A DNA stretch of 64,000 nt from NCBI GenBank assembly GCA_003252395.1, contig QKEL01000011.1, positions 496,001 to 560,000 on the forward strand, written 5' to 3'. Shown here piece by piece: positions 44,009-52,710 of this stretch (its first letter is position 1; each line of letters begins with the position of its first letter). Both the position numbers and the translations under genes were made by a program. Under the pieces are notes generated by a model, which was given only the letters and a program-made list of their open reading frames with translations, did not search any database and was not told the origin of the DNA. Origin of the DNA: Spirochaetales bacterium. GTDB lineage: Bacteria > Spirochaetota > Spirochaetia > Treponematales > Treponemataceae.

Positions 44009-45483
44009 AAGCTTGAGCAGATTTTCCTGAGCTGGGCCTCGGAGTCGATATTGAAGTGGTAGAGGAGCTCGGGAATTATTTGGTAATACTCCAGGGTTCC
44101 CTCCACGAAGTGGACGAGCATATCGGCCAGCGAGACGGTGAGGGCCAGGTCGCGGAATTCCTCGGGCGCCTCGTCGGGGCTGTGATGCCAGCGGATGGTG
44201 GCGATGAGCGCCGGCGGAAAGTTCCATTTCGTGGCCAGCTCGGCGCCGATTTCCGCGTGATTCGCGCCCGACATAAGCGCGTCGTACACCCGGTCAGGCA
44301 GGTTCCGCGCCTCGCGGATTTTCTGAATGCGGTCCAAGAGCTCCGGATACATGATGCTGAACACGATTTTTCCCAGGTCGTGAAGGAGCCCGCACACGTA
44401 GGAATCCTCGGTTACGGCCCGGTTGTGCAGGAAATTGCGCGCGAGGTTGTACGAGAAGAAGGCGACCTTGTAGGAATGCTCCCAAAGCTGCTTTTGCTCT
44501 TCCGTGGTGGAACCGAGGATCCTGATAGACCCGATGGAGTACAGGAGGTTCTTTATGCCCCTGATACCCACCAGCTTGACCGCCTCGGTGATGTTCGTGC
44601 ACTTTTTCGCCAGGGAAAAGGCCGCGGAATTGACCAGTTTCAGAAGGTCGGTGGTGAGGGCCACGTCGTTGCTGATATGGGCCGCGATCTCGGAGAGCTT
44701 TGATTCGGGGTCGTTGAGCAGGCGCTCGATGATCGCGATGTTTTCCGGGAACTGGGGCAACGTGTCGATGTAGGAAACGATTTCCGAGGCGAGGGACGAA
44801 AGCTGGACTTGGATATCCATGTTCATGGGCATCACGATTCGCGTGATCGTCTCCCCGTTTTCCACGAGCAAATGGTAGTTTTCGTCGTCCAGGCCGACCT
44901 TTTTCAGCATGAGGATCATGATGACCAGGCCGAGGCCCGCGCCCTCGGAGTCGTCGAGCACCTGGGAGAAGGCCTCCTCGAGGCTCGTGAACTGCTTTGA
45001 GCGCGCGATCTTGTCGAATACGCGCATGTATTCCTTTTTGGTCATTTCGGAATTGTTGCGTATTTCAAGCAGTATGTTCTGGTTTTTCGCCTGCATGATG
45101 ACCTTTACGTACAGGCCGGCGTCCTTTTGGAGCTGCAGGTAATGGTTTATGTTCGAGAGGGTCTCTTCCTTGAAGTGTTTCATGCCCCGGTTGTAGTCCG
45201 CGGGGTCGTTAATGTCGAGGTTGAGTTCCTTGAAGTAAATGCGCTTCGTATTCGCCTTTTTGGCGTTGGTGGAAAGCTCGTTGATGCAGTAGGAAAGGTA
45301 GTCCTTCAGCTTTTCCTGACCCATTTCGGCCAGGAAGCATTCGAGTACGTCGGCGATGTACAGCTCGATTTCATGGGGCATGGTATAGGTCGTGATCGAA
45401 AGGGGAACCCCCATTCGCGTAGCCTTGCGGATTTTGGCTACGTCGACCTGCGTTTTTGCCGGTGCCTGACTTTTTGCTTCCAT
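43975..45483 (-). CDS. HATPase-like plus HDOD domain regulatory protein
   Basis: A 502-residue cytosolic protein with two modules. Residues about 30-215 resemble a GHKL/histidine-kinase ATPase: the N-box CINELSTNAKKAN and the G-box DSEGAGLGLVIMILM are clear, but there is no HisKA dimerisation helix or phospho-acceptor His. Residues about 230-500 are an HDOD domain starting LPQFPENIAIIERLL, with a recognisable HD-like LLHDLGKIVF and NHAEIGAELATKWNFP. HDOD proteins usually act in signalling with chemotaxis or c-di-GMP. The start has TAAAAT 8 nt upstream. The function is unknown. Confidence 0.82.
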   Translation of the reverse strand: MEAKSQAPAKTQVDVAKIRKATRMGVPLSITTYTMPHEIELYIADVLECFLAEMGQEKLKDYLSYCINELSTNAKKANTKRIYFKELNLDINDPADYNRGMKHFKEETLSNINHYLQLQKDAGLYVKVIMQAKNQNILLEIRNNSEMTKKEYMRVFDKIARSKQFTSLEEAFSQVLDDSEGAGLGLVIMILMLKKVGLDDENYHLLVENGETITRIVMPMNMDIQVQLSSLASEIVSYIDTLPQFPENIAIIERLLNDPESKLSEIAAHISNDVALTTDLLKLVNSAAFSLAKKCTNITEAVKLVGIRGIKNLLYSIGSIRILGSTTEEQKQLWEHSYKVAFFSYNLARNFLHNRAVTEDSYVCGLLHDLGKIVFSIMYPELLDRIQKIREARNLPDRVYDALMSGANHAEIGAELATKWNFPPALIATIRWHHSPDEAPEEFRDLALTVSLADMLVHFVEGTLEYYQIIPELLYHFNIDSEAQLRKICSSFQKGFEAEQLR

Positions 45484-45538
45484 AGTAAGGTATTTTACTC
45501 CAGGATACGTTTTTTTTCCAGCAGGGAGCGTTCTACGG

Positions 45539-47896
45539 TTACCGGTATTCCTTCATTCTGCCCGCGTACTCGCGTAACACAGTATACACCCGCTCCCTAA
45601 ACTCATCGGCAGGAATCCCCGAAAAAATCTCCAATCCTTCGTCCACCGTCGAAATGGCCCACAGGTGGAACCGCTTTTCCGCGATGGCTTGCTCTACCCG
45701 GTCCGCGAGAATCAGGTTGTTTTCGTTCCGCGCGGGCACGATAACCCCCTGGGTTCCCGAAAGGCCCAAAAGGGAGCAGGTATCGAAAAAGCCCTCTATC
45801 TTTTCGGCGACGCCCCCCACGGGCTGAACGTCGCCCAATTGGTTGAGGCTGCCGGTGATGGCCAGGTCTTGGCGGAGGGGGATGCCGGAGATCGCGGAAA
45901 GGAGGGCGTAGAATTCCGCGCACGAGGCCGAGTCGCCGTCTACCTCGGTGTAGGACTGCTCGAAGCAAATGCTCGCCGACAGCGCCAGGGGAAGGTCGCG
46001 GGCGTATTTGCGGTGGAGGAGACCCTGGATGATAAGGTGGGCCTTGTCGTAGATCTCGCCGGAGAGGCCCGATTCGCGCTCGATATTGATGACGCCCTTG
46101 TTTCCGGGCCCCGCCTGCGCGGTGACCGCCACGGGTATGCCGAAGGCGTGGTAGCCGCGGTCGTGGACCGCGAGGCCGTTTACCTTGCCCACCATGGTGC
46201 CCGCGACGTCCAGCACGATTTCCCGGGCGCCGATCATTTCGGCGTATTTTTCCTCCGGTAGCCGGTGCAGGTAACGCCGGTTTTCGATGGCTGCCGAGAC
46301 CGCCGCGGCGTCGATTTCGGCCGCCCCGCGCTTGCGGGCGAGGAAATCCGATTCCAGGACCAGGTCCGCGATATGGGTGAAGCGGGTGGTGAGCATGGTA
46401 CGGTATTCGGATAGCCGCGCCCCGTGGGCGATGATCCGCGCGACGCCCGAGTCGGCGACGGGCAGGGCTCCCCGTTCCTTGGCGAACCCGTCGATAAAGG
46501 CGATGCAGTGGCTCATGTTTTCGTCGTTTCGGGGCATGACCGAGTCGAATTCCGCGCACACCTTGAATAGCTTCTGAAAATCGGGGTCTTCCTGGTACAG
46601 AAAATCGTACGAGTGCTCGCTGCCGATAATGACGACCTTGAGGTCTACCGGGAGCGCTTCCGGCTTGATGAAGCTCGGCACGTGGTTTCCCGAGGGCGGG
46701 CTTTGGATTTCGCATTTCCCCGACTGGAGCACGCGCTTGAGGTAGAGCCAGGCGCCTTCCTCGCTCAACAGGTCCTGCAGGCGGAGTACGAGCACTCCCC
46801 CCGCCGCCCGGTGCACCGCGCCCGGGCGTAGCCTGAGGTGGCCGTCGTCCAGGTCGTCGTTCCCCGCGGGCGGCTCGATGCTGCCGAAGAGGTTCGAGAA
46901 GGTCGGTACCTCCTCGTGGATCACGTAGGATTTTTCGCCTCCGTGCTCGCAGATCAGGTTAACGGCGTACCGGGCGTAAAAGCGCTTCTTCCTCGCCGGG
47001 CTCTTAAAGGGCTCGGTGAGGGCGCCGATCCGGGATAGGAGGTCTTCGCGCACCTCCCGCAGGAATTCCAGGGCGGGTTTGTTTTCGTTTTCCCGGGAGC
47101 ACAGGCTGATGAGCACCGCCAGTTCGTTGTCGATGATCGGGGCGGCGGATTCGGCCTTGAGTTGGCGGATTCCCCGGTCGGTGGCGCGGCGCTTTTCCCG
47201 TATTTGGTTGAAAAGCTCGGACATGCGGTCCAGGTTGCGGTAATACCCCTCCCGCAGGGCGTTGAGCCGCTCCGGGGGAAACTTGCCCCGCGAGGCCCGC
47301 TCCTGCAGCTCGTCGAAGGGGACGGTCGCGCCGCGGACCACGGGTATGAGGTCCATGGAACGCGCGTCGTCTTCCTTGACCTGGATTACCTTGAAGCCCT
47401 CGGCGGCCATGGCGATCTCGAATTCGGTCAGGAGCTGGTTCTCTTCCGCTTCCGCCGCCGAGGCGACCCGCTTGCTCGCCGCCGCGAATACCTCGCTTTT
47501 CACCATGAGAAGGGTTTGCCTGCGGATGGATTCGATCGCTCCCTGAAGGGTTTTCCGGAAGTAGCCGCCCCGCCCCGGCGGAAAGAAGAGGGCCTTCGGT
47601 TCCAGGGGCCGCTTGAAGTTATGGGCATACGCAACGTCTTGTAGCGTCTCGGTATTTGCTTTATAGTTTTTCAGCAACTCGTTGAGCACGGTTCTTCTGC
47701 CGGTCCCGGACGCGCCCATTATGAACGCGTTATAGCCGGGCCTTTGTATGCCCAATCCCAGTTCAAGGGCGCTGAGGGCCCTGTCCTGCCCGATTATGGG
47801 CTCTCGGGGCTTGTTTTCCCGAAGCCGATGAACGTCGGATTCGGGGACGGTGAATAGTACGCGGTCGATGGGCAGTTCTGTGACGGTAACGGGCAT
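45539..47896 (-). CDS. Lon-like ATP-dependent protease (AAA_32/LonH type)
   Basis: A 785-residue protein of the Lon-like family that includes E. coli YcbZ. The N-terminal half has a P-loop GASGTGRRTVLNELL in which Arg replaces the usual Lys. The middle has long helical insertions, and the C-terminal Lon protease domain carries Ser656 (GDSAS) and Lys699 (GGVAEKIEGF), 43 residues apart as in Lon. An odd weakly conserved segment (about 340-380) is Arg/Gly rich. No ribosome site is visible; TATACT ends 7 nt before the ATG. Confidence 0.9.
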   Translation of the reverse strand: MPVTVTELPIDRVLFTVPESDVHRLRENKPREPIIGQDRALSALELGLGIQRPGYNAFIMGASGTGRRTVLNELLKNYKANTETLQDVAYAHNFKRPLEPKALFFPPGRGGYFRKTLQGAIESIRRQTLLMVKSEVFAAASKRVASAAEAEENQLLTEFEIAMAAEGFKVIQVKEDDARSMDLIPVVRGATVPFDELQERASRGKFPPERLNALREGYYRNLDRMSELFNQIREKRRATDRGIRQLKAESAAPIIDNELAVLISLCSRENENKPALEFLREVREDLLSRIGALTEPFKSPARKKRFYARYAVNLICEHGGEKSYVIHEEVPTFSNLFGSIEPPAGNDDLDDGHLRLRPGAVHRAAGGVLVLRLQDLLSEEGAWLYLKRVLQSGKCEIQSPPSGNHVPSFIKPEALPVDLKVVIIGSEHSYDFLYQEDPDFQKLFKVCAEFDSVMPRNDENMSHCIAFIDGFAKERGALPVADSGVARIIAHGARLSEYRTMLTTRFTHIADLVLESDFLARKRGAAEIDAAAVSAAIENRRYLHRLPEEKYAEMIGAREIVLDVAGTMVGKVNGLAVHDRGYHAFGIPVAVTAQAGPGNKGVINIERESGLSGEIYDKAHLIIQGLLHRKYARDLPLALSASICFEQSYTEVDGDSASCAEFYALLSAISGIPLRQDLAITGSLNQLGDVQPVGGVAEKIEGFFDTCSLLGLSGTQGVIVPARNENNLILADRVEQAIAEKRFHLWAISTVDEGLEIFSGIPADEFRERVYTVLREYAGRMKEYR

Positions 47897-47903
47897 GCTA
47901 TAT

Positions 47904-47909
47904 AGTATA
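47904..47909 (-). promoter_or_regulatory. -10 box of the Lon-like gene (leaderless arrangement)
   Basis: TATACT on the minus strand is followed by 7 nt and the ATG, within the 41-bp divergent gap. Confidence 0.55.
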
Positions 47910-47937
47910 ATCCAGATTGAGTCGATACGGGGGCATC

Positions 47938-49077
47938 ATGTCCGATCTTTTCGTGGCTGAACTATTGATATTCGCGTTGCTCGTTCCTCCCCTTTTACGG
48001 CCCTTCTTTTCCGCTCTCCAGCGCCTTTCGGGCATCGCGGCCCTTCCGCTCGTCGCCCTTATACTCGCTCTCGCCACCCTGTTCGGGGATAGGTTTCGGC
48101 TTTCTTTCGCGCCGGCACTGGTTTTCACGCTGCTCGTTTTTCTGTATACCCTGCCGCGGCTCATTAAGCTGGTCACGGGCTTTCCGTCGGACTGGTTCGG
48201 CGCGGGGACGAAGGCCTTTTACGCGCTGTTGATCGGCCTATTCGGCTTCTCGCTTTGGCTGTCGGCGCGTTTCGCCCCCGAGCTCGCCTGGGCTCCCGCT
48301 TCGGCCCTGGTGGAATCGCGTTCGGTCGCGGACCTCGGTTATGGCCGCCTCGCGCGGCTGTACCGTTTGGAATCCGCCGAACGGGGCGCCGTGGGCACGG
48401 TGCTCCTTATCGGGACCGCGGCCATCGGGGATCGCTCTACCGCCGCCCAGGGCCTTGCCGAGGCGGGATACCGCGTTACCGAGGCGCGCTTTTCGGGCCG
48501 TTCCGGCTTTCAGGGCCTTTCGCTCCCGTTCTCGCCATCCCAAGCCGTGGACCTGATCGGCCGTATCGCGCGCGCGCGGTCGGGCGACGGTTCGGCGGCT
48601 TCCGGCGCGGCGCCCGCGAACGGGGCCGCGACCCCGACCGACGTATTGACCCTCGCCCGGAAACTCCGGGAGGAATCCGGTTCCTCGCTGCCCCTTTTCG
48701 TTCTGGCGGAGGGCTCCGGCGTTCCGGTGGCCCTTGAGGCGCTGGCCCGGGACCAGGGCCTTTTCGCGGGCGTCGCCTGCCTACTCCCGCCGGACTCTCC
48801 CGCTGCCTTCGCCGGCGCGGCGACCCTACGGGGCGCGTCGGGGTTCATGAGCGGCGGGGCTGAACGCGCTTCCGCCCTGCTTTTTTACGGCGAGGGGAAA
48901 AGCCTGTACGGATTCGGCGAGGTGGGCGCGGACGATCCCCTGGCCGCCTTTTTGTCCGGCGGCGAGCGCGACGCGGGCAGAAAGCTCGCGGAACTGACCG
49001 CCAGGCGGCTTCTTGCCTGGTTTGAGGCCCGCCGGGAAACCGATGCGGGCATGAGGAGCGCGAATGACGACGAATGA
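47938..49077 (+). CDS. Membrane protein with degenerate alpha/beta-hydrolase-like domain
   Basis: A 379-residue protein. Three or four N-terminal membrane helices (about 5-110: LLIFALLVPPLL, LPLVALILALATLFG, FTLLVFLYTLP, FYALLIGLFGFSLWL) are followed by a soluble part with a Rossmann-like order of strands (GTVLLIGTAAIG, YRVTEARFSG, PLFVLAEGSGVPVALEAL). The expected nucleophile elbow reads AEGSG, so a catalytic Ser is not obvious. The ATG at 47938 is preferred (GGGGG upstream) over a TTG 21 nt earlier. It overlaps the Nif3 gene by 14 nt. The function is unknown. Confidence 0.65.
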   Translation: MSDLFVAELLIFALLVPPLLRPFFSALQRLSGIAALPLVALILALATLFGDRFRLSFAPALVFTLLVFLYTLPRLIKLVTGFPSDWFGAGTKAFYALLIGLFGFSLWLSARFAPELAWAPASALVESRSVADLGYGRLARLYRLESAERGAVGTVLLIGTAAIGDRSTAAQGLAEAGYRVTEARFSGRSGFQGLSLPFSPSQAVDLIGRIARARSGDGSAASGAAPANGAATPTDVLTLARKLREESGSSLPLFVLAEGSGVPVALEALARDQGLFAGVACLLPPDSPAAFAGAATLRGASGFMSGGAERASALLFYGEGKSLYGFGEVGADDPLAAFLSGGERDAGRKLAELTARRLLAWFEARRETDAGMRSANDDE

Positions 49078-49825
49078 ACTTGACCGCTGGTTTTCCGGCG
49101 TTCTTTCTCCCGAGCGGTTCGAGGGTCCCGACCCCTCGCTGAACGGGATTCAGGTGGATAACGACGGCGCGGACGTGAGCCGCGTCGCCTTCGCGGTGGA
49201 CGCCTGCCTCGAGACGGTGGAACGGGCGATTCAGGCCGGCGCCGGGCTCCTGTTCGTGCACCATGGGCTTTTCTGGGGAAGGAGCCTCGCCCTTCGCGGC
49301 CGCCATTACCGGATCGTGAAGCGGATGCTAGAGGGAAACCTCGCGCTCTACGCGAGCCACCTTCCCCTGGACGCCCATGCCGAGTGCGGCAATAACGCGG
49401 GAATCGCCGAGCGGCTCGGTTTGGAGGGCCTGGAACCCTTCGGGGAATGGCACGGCGCGACCATCGGTTTCCGGGGCCGCTTTCCCGAGCCCCTGTCCCT
49501 CGACGCCCTTTTGGGCCGATTGTTCCCCGATGGCAAAAAACCGCTGCATGTGCTACCATTCGGGCCTGACAAGATTCGGACCCTCGCCGTGGTTTCCGGC
49601 GGCGGGGCCGACGAGACCGAGCAGGCGATACGGCTCGGTCTTGACTGTTACGTAACCGGCGAGATAGGCCACCAGCAGTACCATGCCGCCCTGGAAAGCG
49701 GGATCACCGTCATAGCCGGGGGGCATTATCAGACCGAGACCGTTGGACCGCGGCTCATCGCGGAAGCGCTCGCCCGGGAAACCGGGATCGAGACGCTCTT
49801 TATCGACGTGCCCACGGGCCTGTGA
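49064..49825 (+). CDS. Nif3-family dinuclear metal centre protein
   Basis: A 253-residue member of the Nif3/YbgI family (annotated as GTP cyclohydrolase I type 2 homologues in some databases, though the activity is uncertain). The N-terminal motif is NELDRWFSG and SLNGIQVDN. The metal ligands lie in LLFVHHGLFWG, HLPLDAH and near the C-terminus in AGGHYQTETVGP. It overlaps the previous gene by 14 nt and lies 15 nt before lspA. Confidence 0.92.
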   Translation: MTTNELDRWFSGVLSPERFEGPDPSLNGIQVDNDGADVSRVAFAVDACLETVERAIQAGAGLLFVHHGLFWGRSLALRGRHYRIVKRMLEGNLALYASHLPLDAHAECGNNAGIAERLGLEGLEPFGEWHGATIGFRGRFPEPLSLDALLGRLFPDGKKPLHVLPFGPDKIRTLAVVSGGGADETEQAIRLGLDCYVTGEIGHQQYHAALESGITVIAGGHYQTETVGPRLIAEALARETGIETLFIDVPTGL

Positions 49826-49840
49826 GCCCGAAGGAAGGAT

Positions 49841-50380
49841 ATGAACGTTAAAAACCTTGAGAAGGCATTGCCCTTTTCGCTCACCCTTGTCGTGATTTTG
49901 GCTGATCAACTGTCGAAATGGATCGTTACGCTGACCGTTCGGCCCTGGTCGGTCGGCTTTTCCCTGTTCGGCGACTTTTTCAGGATAATCCGGGTGTATA
50001 ACCCGGGGATCGCCTTCAGCATGGGAAGCGGCCTTTCGTCGGACATTCGCGCCGTCGCCTTCGGCCTTCTTCCCCTCGCGGTGATCGCGGTGGTGTCCTT
50101 CGTCTATTTCCGCAGCGAAGACCTGACTCGGCTGCAGCGCTGGTGCATCGCGGGCATTATCGGGGGCGGCCTGGGAAACCTCATAGACCGCTTCTTTCGC
50201 CCGGAAGGCGTTTTGGATTTCCTGGACGTGAAATTTTACGGGCTCTTTGGCCTTGAGCGCTGGCCCACCTTTAACGTGGCCGATTCGAGCGTCGTGGTGT
50301 GCGGCATAATCCTGATGGCGTCGCTTTTCATCGCGGCCAGGGGCGCGGGCAAAGAAACCGGGGAAGGAGATAAGGCATGA
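49841..50380 (+). CDS. lspA: Lipoprotein signal peptidase (signal peptidase II)
   Basis: LspA cleaves prolipoprotein signal peptides in the inner membrane, needed for the many lipoproteins of spirochaetes. The 179-residue protein has four membrane helices and the conserved blocks ILADQLSKWIV, YNPGIAFSMG, GGGLGNLIDRFFR and FNVADSSVVVCGI; the catalytic Asp residues are in NLID and NVAD. AAGGAAGG precedes the ATG. It is coupled by an ATGA junction to the small membrane protein that follows. Confidence 0.96.
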   Translation: MNVKNLEKALPFSLTLVVILADQLSKWIVTLTVRPWSVGFSLFGDFFRIIRVYNPGIAFSMGSGLSSDIRAVAFGLLPLAVIAVVSFVYFRSEDLTRLQRWCIAGIIGGGLGNLIDRFFRPEGVLDFLDVKFYGLFGLERWPTFNVADSSVVVCGIILMASLFIAARGAGKETGEGDKA

Positions 50381-50661
50381 ACAAAAAAATGAATACCGTG
50401 CTGTTTATTATAGCCGGGACCCTCGTGAACCTGGTGCTCGCCCTGCTGTGCATCTTGGCGCTTCTTTTCGCGCTTTCGAGGGTGAGCGGCGCGCTCGGCG
50501 ATAAAACGGCGTCGCTCGTTCCCTTCGCCTTCGTGGGCGGGGTGTTAATCGCCATGATCATTTACCAGAAACTCACCCGATGGGTGATCGAGCGCTTCAA
50601 TCTGGGGGATAAGCTTTCTCCCCTGTTTGCCGCCCGGCACAGGAAGCCCAAGCGGGATTGA
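50377..50661 (+). CDS. Small two-helix membrane protein coupled to lspA
   Basis: A 94-residue protein with two membrane helices (VLFIIAGTLVNLVLALLCILALLF and VPFAFVGGVLIAMIIYQKL) and a basic C-terminal tail. Its start overlaps the lspA stop codon (ATGA), so the two are translationally coupled. I do not know the family; the location suggests a role linked to lipoprotein processing or membrane homeostasis. A bidirectional terminator follows. Confidence 0.78.
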   Translation: MNKKMNTVLFIIAGTLVNLVLALLCILALLFALSRVSGALGDKTASLVPFAFVGGVLIAMIIYQKLTRWVIERFNLGDKLSPLFAARHRKPKRD

Positions 50662-50669
50662 GCGCGCGT

Positions 50670-50718
50670 AAAAAAAAAGCGAACCGGTACCCCGATGGGG
50701 CGGTTCGCTTTTTTTTTT
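50670..50718. terminator. Bidirectional terminator between the lspA operon and the 541-aa gene
   Basis: The stem GCGAACCG / CGGTTCGC with inner CCCC-GGGG pairing is flanked by nine A residues on the left and ten T residues on the right, so it serves both convergent transcripts. Confidence 0.95.
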
Positions 50719-50746
50719 CGCTCTCGGCCGCGGCGCCGGGAGGCCG

Positions 50747-52372
50747 TCAGTACCCGTCGGACATGGCGCGGTTCATGTCCCGCTGGCACAGTTCCTGATA
50801 GACTTGGGCGCGGACCTTGAGCTTGTCCTTGATTTCCTGACGGAAGGGCATATAGCGCCAGAATACCTTTCTCACTTCCTTGTCCAGCTTCTGTATCCCG
50901 TCGCTCTCCTTCAGCATCCACAAAAGATAGTCGTTGATGAAATACTCTTTCACGTCGCCCTTGAGCTTTTGGGCCTGGAACCACTGGTAGTAATTCCCGG
51001 TCAGGCCTTCCTCCATCCAGTAGTAGGAGGCTTTCTCCTTCGCGACCTGCCAGCGCAGGTCGGCTACCGCGGTAAGCACGGCGATGCGGAGGCTTTTCCC
51101 GTACATGGGTATGGCGATGCGGCCGCGGCTGGTCACGCGGTTGTAGCGGTCGAAGGGCTCCCAGCAAAAGCCGTATTCGCCGTAGGAGGGGATGAGGACG
51201 ACGTAGGGCGGAATGCGGTTCAGCTGCGATTTGTACTGGCGGCAATAGGCCTCAGGGTCGATTTCCTCGATCCAGCGGAGCGTCTCCAGCACGTTCTCGC
51301 GAGTGCCGAGTTCCCGGGAGGAAAGGTGGAAATACTCGCGGGTACAGATGGGGAAGTGGTTGCCCTGGCGCCCGCACGTCATTTTGGCCATCTGGCGGAC
51401 GGTGTCGAATTCCACCTGTATTCCCGAAACGTTTGTGGTTCCCCCGCCCGAGGAATCCACCTTTTGCTGGAGGGTATGTACGTCCGTGTCGGCTTCGCTG
51501 AAATCGCGGATAAAAATCTGCAGTTCCTTGTCTTGCTGGGCGAGCTTCCGAAGCATTTCGGCGATATCGCTCATTGCCCGTTTTTGCGCGTCGGTATACG
51601 CGGCCTTCACGCCTGAAAAACCGGGAAGGGAATCGTGCTGAAAAAGGGATTCGATTTTCGCGCGCAAATCGGCTTCCGTGCGCTCCCGCTCTTCCGATTT
51701 CGCGCGCACCAGGTTCTCGGCGCTCTGGAGTTTGCCTTCCGCCTTGGAAAGAAGCTGCTGCATGCGCGAAGACTCGTCCTTGCGGTTGGTCTTGGCCTCG
51801 TCCGTGCTCGAGGGGCTGATTTTCCCGGCGCCGATTTCCCGGAACCATTCGTCCAGGTAGAAGACCGGTTCCTGGTAGACGTTGTCCTCAAGTACCTTGG
51901 CGAAAAGGTCTTTTTGCTCCAGCGTGAGGAGCGTCGGTAGGATGATCCCGAAGCGCAGGGCCAGCTTTTTCGAGGGTTCGATGCGGCCGCCGCCCGCCTT
52001 GAGCGCGAGGTTTTGGGTGAAGTCCCAATAGGCGGTAATGAGCTGTTGCCGGTATACGCCGCGGTCCTTCGGGTCTTGGCAGGTCAAGTATTTCGCGAGG
52101 AGGTTATGGAGCCGCTGGGCGGTCTCGTTTTCGTTGCCCAACACCCGCTTGTAGTACGCGGGGTCGTCGTAATGCTTAACGGGGGTATCGGAATAGAATT
52201 TGGTAACCGTGGGGAAGGAGGTTTTCGTGAGATCGACGTTCGAGGGTTCTGTTTCGATGCTGGCGTCGCGGGAATTCGAGAAAAAAGAGTGCTTTTTCGG
52301 CGAAGAAGACCGTTCAACCGGTGTATTATCGAGAAGTGCTGCCAATTCAGGATCGAGACCAAGATCGTCCAT
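50747..52372 (-). CDS. Cytosolic protein of unknown function (541 aa)
   Basis: A 541-residue protein with no signal peptide or membrane helix. An acidic N-terminal tail (about 1-45) leads to a helical region, a coiled coil at about 190-310 rich in Lys, Glu and Gln, and a C-terminal domain (about 330-541) with many aromatic residues (CWEPFDRYNRVTSRGRI, ASYYWMEEGLTGNYYQWF). I recognise no family. It is convergent with the lspA operon and is followed upstream by tRNA-Ala on the same strand, 40 nt away. Confidence 0.75.
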   Translation of the reverse strand: MDDLGLDPELAALLDNTPVERSSSPKKHSFFSNSRDASIETEPSNVDLTKTSFPTVTKFYSDTPVKHYDDPAYYKRVLGNENETAQRLHNLLAKYLTCQDPKDRGVYRQQLITAYWDFTQNLALKAGGGRIEPSKKLALRFGIILPTLLTLEQKDLFAKVLEDNVYQEPVFYLDEWFREIGAGKISPSSTDEAKTNRKDESSRMQQLLSKAEGKLQSAENLVRAKSEERERTEADLRAKIESLFQHDSLPGFSGVKAAYTDAQKRAMSDIAEMLRKLAQQDKELQIFIRDFSEADTDVHTLQQKVDSSGGGTTNVSGIQVEFDTVRQMAKMTCGRQGNHFPICTREYFHLSSRELGTRENVLETLRWIEEIDPEAYCRQYKSQLNRIPPYVVLIPSYGEYGFCWEPFDRYNRVTSRGRIAIPMYGKSLRIAVLTAVADLRWQVAKEKASYYWMEEGLTGNYYQWFQAQKLKGDVKEYFINDYLLWMLKESDGIQKLDKEVRKVFWRYMPFRQEIKDKLKVRAQVYQELCQRDMNRAMSDGY

Positions 52373-52412
52373 ACGCGTCCGTTTTATGATTGGCTAATAA
52401 AGAAGAGACTCG

Positions 52413-52486
<74 letters not shown>

Positions 52487-52497
52487 GAGGCAAGGTG

Positions 52498-52527
52498 AGT
52501 ATAGCAAAATCAATTCCCGAAGGTCAA
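52498..52527 (-). promoter_or_regulatory. Promoter of tRNA-Ala
   Basis: On the minus strand TTGACC, 18 bp, and the extended -10 TGCTATACT (52498-52506). Transcription should start about 5 nt before the tRNA. Confidence 0.8.
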
Positions 52528-52578
52528 TCCCCCGGAATCCTATTTCCGGATAAAGTCCGGCGTTTTTGCCTCGGTTTC

Positions 52579-52587
52579 AGTATAGCA
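52579..52587 (-). promoter_or_regulatory. Second extended -10 box reading toward tRNA-Ala
   Basis: TGCTATACT on the minus strand, identical to the tRNA promoter's -10 and about 81 bp upstream of it. Two mutually exclusive hairpins lie between the boxes (52532-52549 and 52546-52560). Confidence 0.4.
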
Positions 52588-52710
52588 GTATTCGGGAAAA
52601 TATAAAGAAAAACGTTTCCGTTTGTAAGCATTATGTAAAATTACCCGCAACGCCCCCGGAGGCGGTACCCTTTTTTTACCTGATGTGCAAAATCGTATGG
52701 AGGAGTAGAT

